Source: Pyrenopolyporus hunteri (lineage: Eukaryota > Ascomycota > Sordariomycetes > Xylariales > Hypoxylaceae). From it: a DNA stretch of 64,000 bases. Positions within the stretch are counted from its first letter, which is position 1; each line of letters begins with the position of its first letter. The notes under the pieces are model-generated. The model had not been told where the DNA came from. It saw nothing but the letters and a program-made list of their open reading frames with translations, and made no database searches. Below are positions 1-9,797 of the stretch, piece by piece. The stretch is taken from NCBI GenBank assembly GCA_902806595.1, contig CADCXC010000009.1, positions 1,736,001 through 1,800,000 of the forward strand. The letters are read 5' to 3'. Position numbers and translations under genes: made by a program.

Positions 1-1161
1 ACGAGCTCGACCGCATGAGGGGCTCCTCCTACTGTTTACTCTATTTTCCCTCAGAGTTTTTCGTGCCATCAGTTTCTTCTCCCAACCCCACTCCATAAGT
101 TCCATCTGAGCAGGCTGCCTCTTTTCCCTCCAACCTTCATCATCAACACCACTGTTGAACGTCTACTTACTTCACCTCTCAACCCTGATCTCGCCGCGTT
201 CGTTAATATCGAATTCTATTACAAATATCGCATCCTAATCCAAGCTTGCAGAAGCGCTCTGCTACGCACTGCGAAAACAAAATTGAAGGTATGTTCTCGA
301 GACGCTATTCCCGTCTCTCCCGCCATTCGTCTTCCTCACTGCCCTATCCCAATCACACACCGTCCCCCATCATCATCCTGTTCCCCATCATCATCCTGTT
401 CCCCATCATCATCCTGTTCCCCATCATCATCCTGTTCCCCATCATCATCCTGTTCCCCATCATCATCCTGTTCCCCATCATCATCCTGTTCCCCATCATC
501 ATCCTGTTCCTATCACCGCCCTGTCTCTGTGGCTGCCCATCAAGGCCAAAAAATCCGCAACCCGCAACCTAGTGGTTTCGCCTTTACTTTTCTGCATCCG
601 CCACCACATCCCAAACTCTCTTCTATCCCGTTCCTTTCCTTCCTCGCCTCATAGGGAACGATATCTTCGGGTCGGATTCGTCCTGAGTAATCTATCGTCT
701 CGTCGAGTTCACTTTGTCTTCGTCGCGTCGGGCAACCGGGTGCAATCTGCTTCTACTGACACAGCCCAGCGCGCTCTTCGATTTCTTCCCAATCTTTTCT
801 ACGGGACCTAAGGTTCTCACTCGTATCCATCTCACCCCTCGTGAAACTACGTCTATTCTCTGTCCTAGCAGGTATGTCATTCGTTTGTCTTGTAACCCTT
901 CGCGTTGGTCTCTATCAGCCGCTCGCATCCTGTATTTATTTACACTTGGTATTCATGCCCTCTTCCCTTAAACACTTTATGGGTTCCTAGTACTCTGGCT
1001 TATCTCATCATCCTACATTGAGATACACTTCCTTTCCTCGCCTACGTTGATATCAGGCGTTGAATGCCACCGTCTTTTTCATTTCGATGTTTCTATGTAG
1101 TCGTTGAAGAGAAGACCCTTCACTAACTATTACAGAGAATAACGTGAGATACTTGCATATC
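1..1161. other. Upstream/leader region of the Myb-like gene
   Basis: No gene is supported here. The stretch is pyrimidine-rich and holds the 18-bp minisatellite described separately. The sequence just before the ATG at 1162 ends in a pyrimidine run and TTACAG (about 1130-1136), which looks like a splice acceptor, so part of the region may be a 5' untranslated leader with an intron. Two overlapping frames over the repeat (246-572 and 283-654) are open only because the repeat unit is a multiple of three. Confidence 0.5.
366..511. repeat. 18-bp minisatellite, about 8 copies
   Basis: Eight near-perfect head-to-tail copies of an 18-bp unit (CCCCATCATCATCCTGTT) lie upstream of the Myb-like gene. 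The copies are almost identical, which suggests recent expansion or slippage. Because 18 is divisible by three, two reading frames stay open across the array; I treat this as a by-product, not coding. Confidence 0.9.
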
Positions 1162-2725
1162 ATGGGTACGCCGCCGAAGAAGAAGATAACCTGGGACGCC
1201 GATGCCGACGAGACTCTTCTCATGGTGATGGTGACCTTGTCTTGCGCGAACGGCCAGATTGGCGAGACTCACCCGAAGGTCTCATGGACCCGGGTTACCG
1301 AGAGGATGAATGCCCTTGGTTATAAGGCGACGAAAGACTCCTTTAAGTAAGTCTCTCCCCGTCTCACGTCTTTCCACGAGGTTCTATGTGTTTTGTTTAG
1401 TGCGATCCCCGCCTTAACCTCCCGCTCTTCTCACGATTTATCTCCGCCGCTAACGCCCCCTTAATAGCCAGCGTTACTTGAAGTTCCTCTTGCCTCGCTT
1501 CACGAGCGCCATGGAGGCAGCGGGAATCAGCAATAATAGCGGAGCACAGCGAGCCGGCACCGTTAGCGACGCCCTTGCCGCTGACGATGCTAGCATCACC
1601 CCAGTTGCCAGCCCACATGCGGGTATGGCTCTAACTCCAGCCAACGCCATTCCAGCCATGACTGCTGAGGCTGCCGCTACCCAGCTTGGTGCTATTCGAG
1701 CTAGCACTCCGCAAGCTTTGGCCTTACAGGCTGCAGACACCGCCTCGATGCAATACATGCGTCAAATTGGTGACCAGTCTGCTTACGCCTACGTTCCGGG
1801 AGACGCCTCCAACGGCCGCCGCGTTCGCCAAGCCAATACTGTCCCTAGCGGACGTACTCCGATTGTCCGCCGAGGCCAAGGCCGAGAGCGCCGCTCTGTT
1901 CCTGGCCGCGGCGGCCTTTCTTTGGGACATGCCCCCGTCGCCCCAATGGGAATTGAGCAGTCTGGCTACGTCGCAACTCCCGCCGCTTTCGACAACTTCA
2001 ACCAGAGCGGATACACCGACGTCGCCGGTCCCGCCACTTTCGACAACTTCGACCAATACGACGACGTTATCGATCCCGCCCTTTTCTGTGTTCCGGGTTC
2101 CTCTTACGGTGCTATCCAGAACCCTTATGGTTCTGCCCAGCACCCTTATGGTTCTACCCAGCACCCTTATGGTTCTATCCAGGCCCCTTATGGTTCCATT
2201 CAGGCCTCTTATGGTGCTACCCAGGCCTCTTATGGTGCTACTCAGGCTCCTTATGGTGCTATTCAGGCCCCTTACGGTGCTGTTCAGGCTTTCGGTCCTG
2301 CCACTCCCAACGTTACCCGTCCTGCCACCCCTAACGCTGCTGGTCTTACTACCCGCAACATCACTGGTCGTACCACTCCTGACGTTAGTGGTTTTACCAC
2401 TCCCAACTTTCCTGGTCGTACCACCCCTGACGTTGCTGGCGTTACTCATCGCAACCTTGACCCTCGCAACTTGGCCATGGTCCCTGCCGCCCCTCGCAAC
2501 GGGGCTAGTCCTACCACTCGCAACTCTATTGGTCCTGGAATTCGCGACGTTACTGACCCCACTGTTCCCCAAATCACCGGCCCTGCCGTTACCAACGCTA
2601 CCGGTCCTGCCGTCCCTGATGTTACTGGACCCACCACCTCCGACGGTGCTAAGCCCGATGGCACTGAGCCCGGTAGCCCCGACGCTGCCGACCCCGTCGC
2701 CGCTTCTCAGGCTCACGAGGATTAA
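1162..2725 (+). CDS. Myb/SANT-like DNA-binding protein with repetitive low-complexity tail
   Basis: Two exons, 1162-1346 and 1468-2725, give 480 aa. The GTAAGT donor at 1347 and TTAATAG acceptor join the frame as SF-NQRYLK. Residues about 8-70 form a Myb/SANT-like helix-turn-helix: it opens KKKITWDADADETLL and contains SWTRVTERM and the spliced helix, a layout common in Pezizomycotina proteins of unknown role. The rest is disordered: nine heptads of the type PYG(S/A)xQx, encoded by a 21-bp DNA repeat at about 2104-2290, then degenerate TTPDVxGR-type repeats, rich in P, T, G and N. I chose the ATG at 1162 because the upstream in-frame start is only a GTG. Likely nuclear DNA- or chromatin-binding by domain; the target is unknown. 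The 16 codons after the stop look coding-like in another frame (see findings). Confidence 0.75.
2104..2290 (+). repeat. 21-bp tandem coding repeat (heptad PYGSxQx)
   Basis: About nine degenerate copies of a 21-bp unit lie inside the Myb-like gene and encode heptads such as PYGSIQA, SYGATQA and PYGAIQA. Differences between copies lie mainly at synonymous sites or at residues 4, 5 and 7, so the array appears to have expanded in frame. Length variation between strains would be expected. Confidence 0.85.
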
Positions 2726-4134
2726 GTAGTGTGCCTCCAAGCGCAAGGTTGCCGGCCTAGAGGACGAAAATAATGATGAGTAGCGTCGCGCTCGTCTGAC
2801 GGACTTGGTCATGCACGCTCATTGAAAAGGCATGCATGGTCCAGGCATTTATGGTTTCTATTACTCTCTTTTCCCTCGATTCTACAACGACACTGTTCCA
2901 ATCTCGCTTTTTGAGGTTGGCCGGTCACGTCTGAGTAGGCGGTTTCAGCCGAAGTAACGGTTGTAGGGACGGACGAAATCCGGAGAACGGATGAAACCAG
3001 GAACCAAAAAAGAAAAGAAAAAAAAAAACAAGGAAAAAAAAGGAAAAAAAAAGAAATCAGGAGGCGATCAGATGAAATCATGGTCGATTAATTGACATGC
3101 TTTGGCTGGCAGGAGGATCGAGGAATGCCGAATTACGCCTTGCAATTAATAAGGAAAGCACATGGCTACTGTACTTAACTCTTCACTTCAGTCTTGCACT
3201 CTAGTCTTGCACTCTAGTCTTGCACTCTAGTCTTGCACTCTAGTCTTGCACTCTCGCCTTGCCTGTAGACGCAATAATTTTTTGGACTCAACACTGGAAA
3301 ACCCGAGTTTCTCGATGACAATTGGTCTTCACAAGTAGGCTGGCTGTATGGGTGTTCCCTTGCCCGGGTGCTAATGCATTCGACTCTCTATAAGCAGTAA
3401 CTAGTGCCTTATATGCTGTCGTTGGCCTTACTTAGTCCATGTCGATGTAGATATCCCTCGCGACATGGAGTTAAAAGATTCCGCCTTAGTGAGGCGTAAA
3501 TAGTAGCGACTAGATAGGTACCTACCTATCTACACCAGGCGCCAACATCTATTTCTAGAAAAAGCGTAGGAGCTGTTGCTCCCTAGTCTAGACATTGCCA
3601 ACCCACCAACCAAACGGGACGATGCCCAATAAATACACCACATGATCACATAGACCATTATATATAATGATTTGTTCACCATAGAATGCCACGAGCAATT
3701 TCAACCAATCTTGACCAGAAAGAAGTAACCTCCTTATTCAACTTTCTTTAGTGTACTAGTCTATATCTCGCAAAGAGAGGTCGTCTAGCTTGGTCGATTT
3801 AACAGTAGCTGGTAACTTCTCTCAAGAAAACGGAAAACCACTTTAGGAGACGTCCCGCCAAATGAAGCCGTAGAGACATCTAGACTTCATCCTCCTCCCT
3901 CTTTCCAAATCTATCCCAAATCATGATAATCTACTTCTCTGATAGGTATTACGCACCACCAGCAAGAAGAAGCAAAAAGGACCAATCCGAACCATATCCA
4001 AAGTCATCATGCCTAAACCCAGCTCTTTACAGTCCTGTCATAAGTATACCATCTGGTCTCCCTGTCTTCCCAGCGTTACCATTTATATCCTACATATTCT
4101 AACCCAAAAAAACAGCGGCAACAAACAACGACGC
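2726..4134. other. Intergenic, no gene seen
   Basis: Between the Myb-like gene and the convergent Pgc1-type gene. It contains an A-rich tract (about 3007-3054), a five-copy 13-bp repeat (3190-3254) and a short inverted motif built on TAGGTACCTA (about 3514-3530). Short open frames here show no recognisable protein; the one at 2809-3081 (-) is mostly the poly-Phe translation of the A tract. Confidence 0.6.
3190..3254. repeat. 13-bp tandem repeat, 5 copies
   Basis: Five direct copies of a 13-bp unit (AGTCTTGCACTCT), the last slightly diverged. It lies in intergenic DNA with no visible link to either neighbour. Confidence 0.85.
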
Positions 4135-5572
4135 TCAATCCGCCAACGTTTTCCGCACCTGTCTCGCGGGCAAGCCGTTTCTGGACAAATACATGGTTAT
4201 GACGATAGAGAGGAAAACCGCATAGCGCGCCCACTCGTAGACCCTTACCACGCGTCGGCGTAGGGTTAGGCCAGCCGATGTCCCTCTTCTCGGCAACAAG
4301 AAGTCGTTCGCCTCCTTGGTCTTGGCCTCAGCCCCGACGCGCTTGCACACGTCGAGGAAGAGCTTGGGGTCGTCGGTGATGACGCCGTCGAGCTTTTGGC
4401 GGACGGCCCACTCCATGCGGTCCTCATCATTGACGGTCCACGAGTACAGCGGGCGTCCCTGCTCCCGCATGTCCCGCAGGAACCACGTGCCAACGATGGG
4501 TAGAGCCAGGGCATAGTATAGTAGGCTGATGGACATGTCGGGTACGTGGTCGGCTAGGGCCCGCGCATATGTGGTGGAGATTCCTACGTGCGCGATGGGG
4601 AACTCGGGGAGGTACTGTTTACTTAGTTTTATGTATTGCGCCTACGGGGGGCTTTAGCATTTATACGGCGGTGTAAAAAGGATCGGAAATATGGTTCTAG
4701 GAGAGCGAGAGACTGTAGAGCATGGCTGGGGAAAAAAGAGAGTATAGAAGGGCGCTCTTACAGTCCAACAACACGGCAACACCCTCTCATGCCAGGGCCT
4801 TATCCCGGGCACCGAAGCGAGCGTTTCCGCCGTTCTCCGCACCAGCTCGGTGGCGTCGTCGTTCCTCTACAAGAATTCAACACATCAGCTGAATACACCC
4901 CTAGATTACTTGTGTTTACTTGTTCCACGCTACGTAGTTTTGTGATTTATATATATGTCGAAAAAAACTTAGCACAGCGGATCAGATTATTACCTTGATA
5001 TCCAGCATGATCCAGATGTGCTGGAGCTCGGGTTGATTCAGATACTCCAGCAAGTCCAGAAGCCGGGGCATGGGCTGCGGGGGCTCGCGCACAGTCCGCA
5101 GGGTGCTGAGGTAACTCCAATCGTGGTCCTTGACCTTGGAGTCTTGGCCGTAGCACCGCTTGAGACTCGGGTCGTGCGACAGAACGACCACGCCGTCCTT
5201 GGAAAGGTGGAGGTCCGTCTCGACGGCGTGGGCGCCGACCTCAACGGCGGCGCGGAAGGCGAGCATGGTGTTCTCGGGGAAGAGGGCCTTGTAGCCCCGG
5301 TGGGCTATGGCCTGCGGCGAGCGAGGCGATTCGGAGGCGGCCGTGGTGGCATCGCGGGGTTTGGGGGGCCCGGTAGTGTCTGCGGCTTACCGGAGTGGGA
5401 TGGTTAGATGGAACTTAAAAGAGACGGGACGGGATGAAAACTTCTTGGCGAACGCGGGACTTGGCCGGGTTTACTAGCAAGCGGGATAGAACGGGATATG
5501 CAACTCACTTGGCATCCCGTTTCCTGCAGCGGTATCGGCACGCTTCAACAGCGGCGTTTGCTCATTAGACAT
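4135..5572 (-). CDS. PGC1: Glycerophosphodiester phosphodiesterase, Pgc1-type phosphatidylglycerol phospholipase C
   Basis: Four exons: 5572-5509, 5379-4994, 4866-4762, 4614-4135, 344 aa. The GDPD fold is visible from about residue 45: AHRGYKALFPENT (catalytic His and Arg), VETDLHLS (metal-binding Glu and Asp) and SHDPSLKR (second catalytic His). Later come MLDIK, YSWTVND and GVITDDP, a set typical of fungal Pgc1 homologues. Yeast Pgc1 is 321 aa and hydrolyses phosphatidylglycerol. The C-terminus has one hydrophobic segment (YAVFLSIVITMYL), consistent with a tail anchor. All junctions keep phase; at the exon 3/4 join (CWT-YLPEF) a few residues usual in the family seem absent, so that boundary is the least certain. 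Substrate is inferred from family resemblance. Confidence 0.88.
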
Positions 5573-6886
5573 GGTGATTAAAGCGAGAGGTTTCTTTTAG
5601 CTGGGTTATTATTCAGCGACAGATCAGCCAATGAAGGAAGAGTGGGCTGTTGAATCTAGTAGCGCAGCGACCCGCGGAGGAATGTGAAACAAAGAAGCGC
5701 TCGGACTATAGCGACGACATGGCAATTCTAGAAAGATAGGTATCTAGAAAGATACGGGCACGTAATCGACATAATCGGCGTCCGAGACTAGAAAGGACCC
5801 AAACTCGAGGATAGTCCCCGGGAGAGGGGATGAGGGATGAGGGATGAGGGATGAGGGATGAGAGACGAGGAACGTAAAAATGGGCTGTACGTAAGGGACC
5901 GCTGGAGTTAACCGGAGATTAGGACCCCTAAGGGATTTAGCGAAGCTTCCCAATTCTTCACAGGGCAATAGCGAGCAACTTGGATACAACCTTCGAAGGG
6001 TCTGGCCGAGGCCGACGCACCCGGCATATCCGTAGCATCCGCGTACATATACCTCATATGCACCTGCATAAGACCACCATGTATCGGATGCGGTATCCTA
6101 CATGTATGTAAAGACAGGTATCGCATGCATGCAAGTCCCCAAGGGCACATGTACCTAGGTACTTGGGTACATACCTACCTAGGTATAACAAGATTATACG
6201 ACTTCAATATATTCGACCTACCTTCATCTATCATTTAGCCTGAGTATCTCTCGTCGCCCTAACAGGTCACTCGACATATGCTTTCCCCGGTTCACTTCCT
6301 TGGTATCGTCATTAGACATGTCGGCATCCATTCTTCACTGCATATTATCACGTGCAACATAGGCTTCGACGTCCATAGAGGCATATATCTCTGGTCTTTA
6401 TATTTATTTTTCGTTTCACTCTTCCCCGAACGGCACAAGTTATGGAATCCATCGTCCAACCGTACCCTTATGTGTATCCGTAGCCTAGCTTTGACAAGAA
6501 TTGCGCAAGATACATAAAAAAACAAAATAACGTAGGTAGGTACCTAGGTATGTAAAGAGATGGTGGACGGGAACCGATATACCTCGTAAGCGCGGGCCTC
6601 AACATGAATAGCAGGTCACTCAGGAAAAACTCGCATAGGAGGCAACGCCGGAGGCGTCGCCGTCGCCATAAACACCTAGAGCCAGCGTCTCGCCGACGCA
6701 TAATTCTCGCAACCCACGCGGCTCATAGCCAGTCCCACCACGCGAATACAGACCCCGTCTCTAAATCGACGCCACTTACCAAGGAAAATATAAAGTACCG
6801 TGTAGACCATGGACCGCAGGATCCTCCTCTGACGCCCTCACCCTCTAGCATCCGATGTGTCAATGTCTTCCGTTGCGCCCAAGGGT
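5573..6886. other. Intergenic, no gene seen
   Basis: Lies between the start of the Pgc1-type gene and the 3' end of the FacB-like gene. It holds a five-copy GGGATGA repeat (5827-5861) and three ACCTAGGT palindromes with flanking GGTA/TACC runs (about 6153-6184 and 6533-6549). Short open frames have no recognisable similarity. Confidence 0.6.
5827..5861. repeat. 7-bp tandem repeat (GGGATGA)5
   Basis: Five perfect copies of GGGATGA, followed by a diverged copy, in the upstream region of the Pgc1-type gene. Confidence 0.85.
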
Positions 6887-9797
6887 TCATATCCCAAGAT
6901 TTAATTCAAGACCCTCCAACACCAGATTATCATGGTTCGTTCGTGGCGGTGGCATTAATCCGCCTTGGTAATCCTCGCTCCCCATCCTCAGGTACATATC
7001 GCTCGACGTACGGTCGTCCCCGGAGCTGAGGCTCTCGTCGCTGATGCTTAGTACGCTCTGCGGTCCTGCCGGGTTTGTCGCCACGTCGCCAACACTGAAA
7101 CCGGAGAGGTCCCACGAGTCTGGTGACCATTCTCCCATCGTACTCGCGCTCGTTGGTGTCTCCGTAATCGACAGTGCTGGACCTCCGTATATAGCATCGT
7201 ATACGTTGATTTGCCCACCGTCCATTGCGCCCAGTAATGCTTCCCACTCGGACATTGATACACCTCCACTCGAGCCGCCTTTGTTCACTGCTTGATTCGG
7301 CGGGTACAGTTGTGGCCGTTGTTGTTGTTGGTCATGAGCCAAGGGCTGCGACGGGTTGCGGGTTTGTGTTGCCTGCGAAGGTTGGGGTTCGGTCTGAGTG
7401 TCGCCGAGTGGAAGGTAATCAAGATTGCGTTGTTTAGCTTTGTGCGTCGGCGACATACGCATCATTGTTTGTTGTATTTGGGATATTGAGAATCGATGAT
7501 CGCGTCGGGGCATCACCTGATCTGCGTTCATGTCTAACGATGCGCGCGATTGTGCGCGATGCAGCTCTGGCCGGGCCATCTGAGAATTAGGCAAGGTCAT
7601 ACGACGTAGCTTTTCTTGCTGAGATAAGAGGTCCGTCTCGCTTATACTCGCGGTACCATGTCGGCTACTGTAAGGAGATTTCTTCCTTGAGACATTCAAG
7701 AGCGGAGACGTCCTCGCTGGTGGAGCAGCCATGGTTGCGTCGGGGCTTGTTTGCATCGACGTAGATTGGGACGGCACGTCTACCGTAATGAGCATCGAAG
7801 CAACACGCTTCAGATCGTATGAGCCAGGAGCCTTCATCCCCAACAACATCTTGAGGACTTCGTTAACGAGCCGCTCTACATCCTTCATCAGCTTGCTCTC
7901 GTGCTTTAGGTCGAGACCTTGGTAGAGCAAGCTTGTCCCACAGAGGACAAGAACATCCGTCTTGTTGAGGCAGAATGAGAAGGACATGCTCCTTTCCTCT
8001 AGCAGCTGAATAATTTGCACGATGTGCTTGCTAGACTCTCCAACCGCGATAAGGGCCGGCGCGGCTTTAACACCTAAGGTCGAGCCTACGGCAGGACGAT
8101 GAATGAGACCGCGGATATAGTAGTATGCCAGGGCCTATGTGAAAGTTAGCGCAGCCTCGTTGACCGATAGGCCATTCTAAACGGATAACTTACCAGAATA
8201 GGGGATCGGCTCCCGGTAATATCCGTTGAAGGCTTGTCTTGCGCGAAGGTTAGTTTAAGATGCGTGGGTAAGTTCTCATACCAATCCGAGAGATCGGCAT
8301 CTAGTGCTGAGATTTGTTGCAACGACAACTCGTAAGATGTGGCGGCTGGGTATATCTTTTCGAGAACATTGGCGAGAATACGAGAGACCCTAAATAAAGC
8401 TAATGCGCTTGATAACTTGGTATACTCTCCTGGTAGAGTGGGTTGAAAGCCCTTCTCTGTAACGTATTCGTCGTCGGTATCCGACGGATACTCGGCGTGG
8501 ATGTCATCTTCCTTCAATAATTTGGGAAGGCCGAGCATAGCAGCAGAAAAACTAGGATAATTAGCCCACTATAGGACGAAAGGAACCGCATGAAATGACG
8601 ACTTACCAATCAAGAGTATACAGAGTCCAGAAGACCTTCTTTCTTGTCTCGATGGTGAGAGCACCGAACGAGAATCGCTTCTGGCTTTGATGCAACCCTA
8701 ATCTGTGAGATAGGCCGACCGCGACACCCTTGTAATGCTGCAATCGTTTGTAGTCCGCCCTGATAGTGCAGTATATCAGAGCCAATACAAGGCACTGCAG
8801 TGTAAGCATGGTGTTGTCCATGATGACTGCATCAAGGGCTCTTTGCCACTGGGCCTCGCAGGCGGTAATCTGCTCCGCATCCGGTAGGTCGCTTGAGAGG
8901 GCGGCGATACAGAATACAAGATAAAGCTGCGCAAGCTTATGGTTGTTCTTCACCTTCTCCGAATCGGCGACAAATTCTTCGTATAACCGGAGAAATGTCG
9001 GTTTGTGAAGAACGGGGAAAAGCGGCGCCCACTCCTGGAAATAAACATTTACGCATCTGTCCGAGAATAGGCGTGGCGGCACCCTCATCGACTGAGAGGG
9101 TGGTTTAGCAACGAGAGGGTAGCATCCTTGGATGTGAAGGAAAGCCTCAGGGTTGAAGTCAGAGCACGGCTTTCCGTTCTCCTGAAGTTTACGTTTGAAA
9201 GACTCTGCAATCGCAATTAGATACATATACGTTGAGTCCAATATAGAATTCACGGCACGCTTACCAATGAAAGAGCGTCCGCTTGAGGGCCCCATGAAGT
9301 ATGAATCTGAATTCTCTACACCGAGTAACAACGGAGAGGCCTGGACACGGAAAGTATCTTCTTTCGCAGGCGAGTTGAGGTCCCTCCTCGGTTCTACTGC
9401 TCTCGGACTTCCCGCGGCTCCCATAGACGGTTGGCGATGGTCGTGCATTCTCGACAACATATCGATTTTCTCGTCCTTCTCATCCAACAGGTCCTTCAGT
9501 TCCCTCACTTCAGATTCCAGTTGCCTCACTCGTTCTTCGAGCGACTCGGTATAGCCTCGAGGAAATGCACGTCGACTAAGTTTATCGCTGGTGCGGCATT
9601 CGAACCCGACGTTGGCGCATTGCGAGCAGCAGGGTCGGATGCCATCGCAACGGATCTTCTTGCTCCGGCACCTACCGAGGAGTCTTAGCATCAACCAGGT
9701 ATGGGAGGGGAACCGACGCTGGGTCTCGGCACACGTACCTGTCGCAAGCTTGGGCGATGCGGCTCTGTGAGCTGGTGCCCACTTTGATAACCTTCAT
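6887..9797 (-). CDS. facB: FacB/CAT8/ACU-15-type Zn(II)2Cys6 transcriptional activator
   Basis: Four exons: 9797-9739, 9671-8607, 8551-8194, 8134-6887, 909 aa. The first intron splits the zinc cluster: exon 1 ends ACD and exon 2 resumes RCRSKKIRCDGIRPCC. The six zinc ligands are Cys18, 21, 28, 35, 38 and 45, with an extra Cys34. A linker and heptad-rich coiled coil follow (SLEERVRQLESEVRELKDLLDEKDEK, about 60-90), nearly as in FacB of Aspergillus and ACU-15 of Neurospora. The middle part is the fungal transcription-factor homology region; the C-terminus is rich in S, P, T and Q and probably carries the activation domain. In that family the protein activates acetate utilisation, the glyoxylate cycle and gluconeogenesis. 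Length is close to the roughly 870 aa of FacB. The 3' portion overlaps several shadow frames that I ignore. Confidence 0.93.

Noticed and set aside
246..654. Overlapping open frames with PIIILF or PSSSCS repeats
   Set aside because: They are translations of the 18-bp minisatellite, with no domain and no homologous flank.
1686..2812. Two further long open frames over the Myb-like gene: 1686-2729 (+, 347 codons) and 1724-2812 (-, 362 codons)
   Set aside because: Both lie on the repetitive second exon; their translations are P/L/T- or S/G/T/R-rich repeat products. The called frame is the one that continues the SANT-like domain across the intron.
3006..3081. Phenylalanine-rich minus frame over the A-rich tract (part of 2809-3081)
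   Set aside because: Product of the poly-purine run, not a protein.
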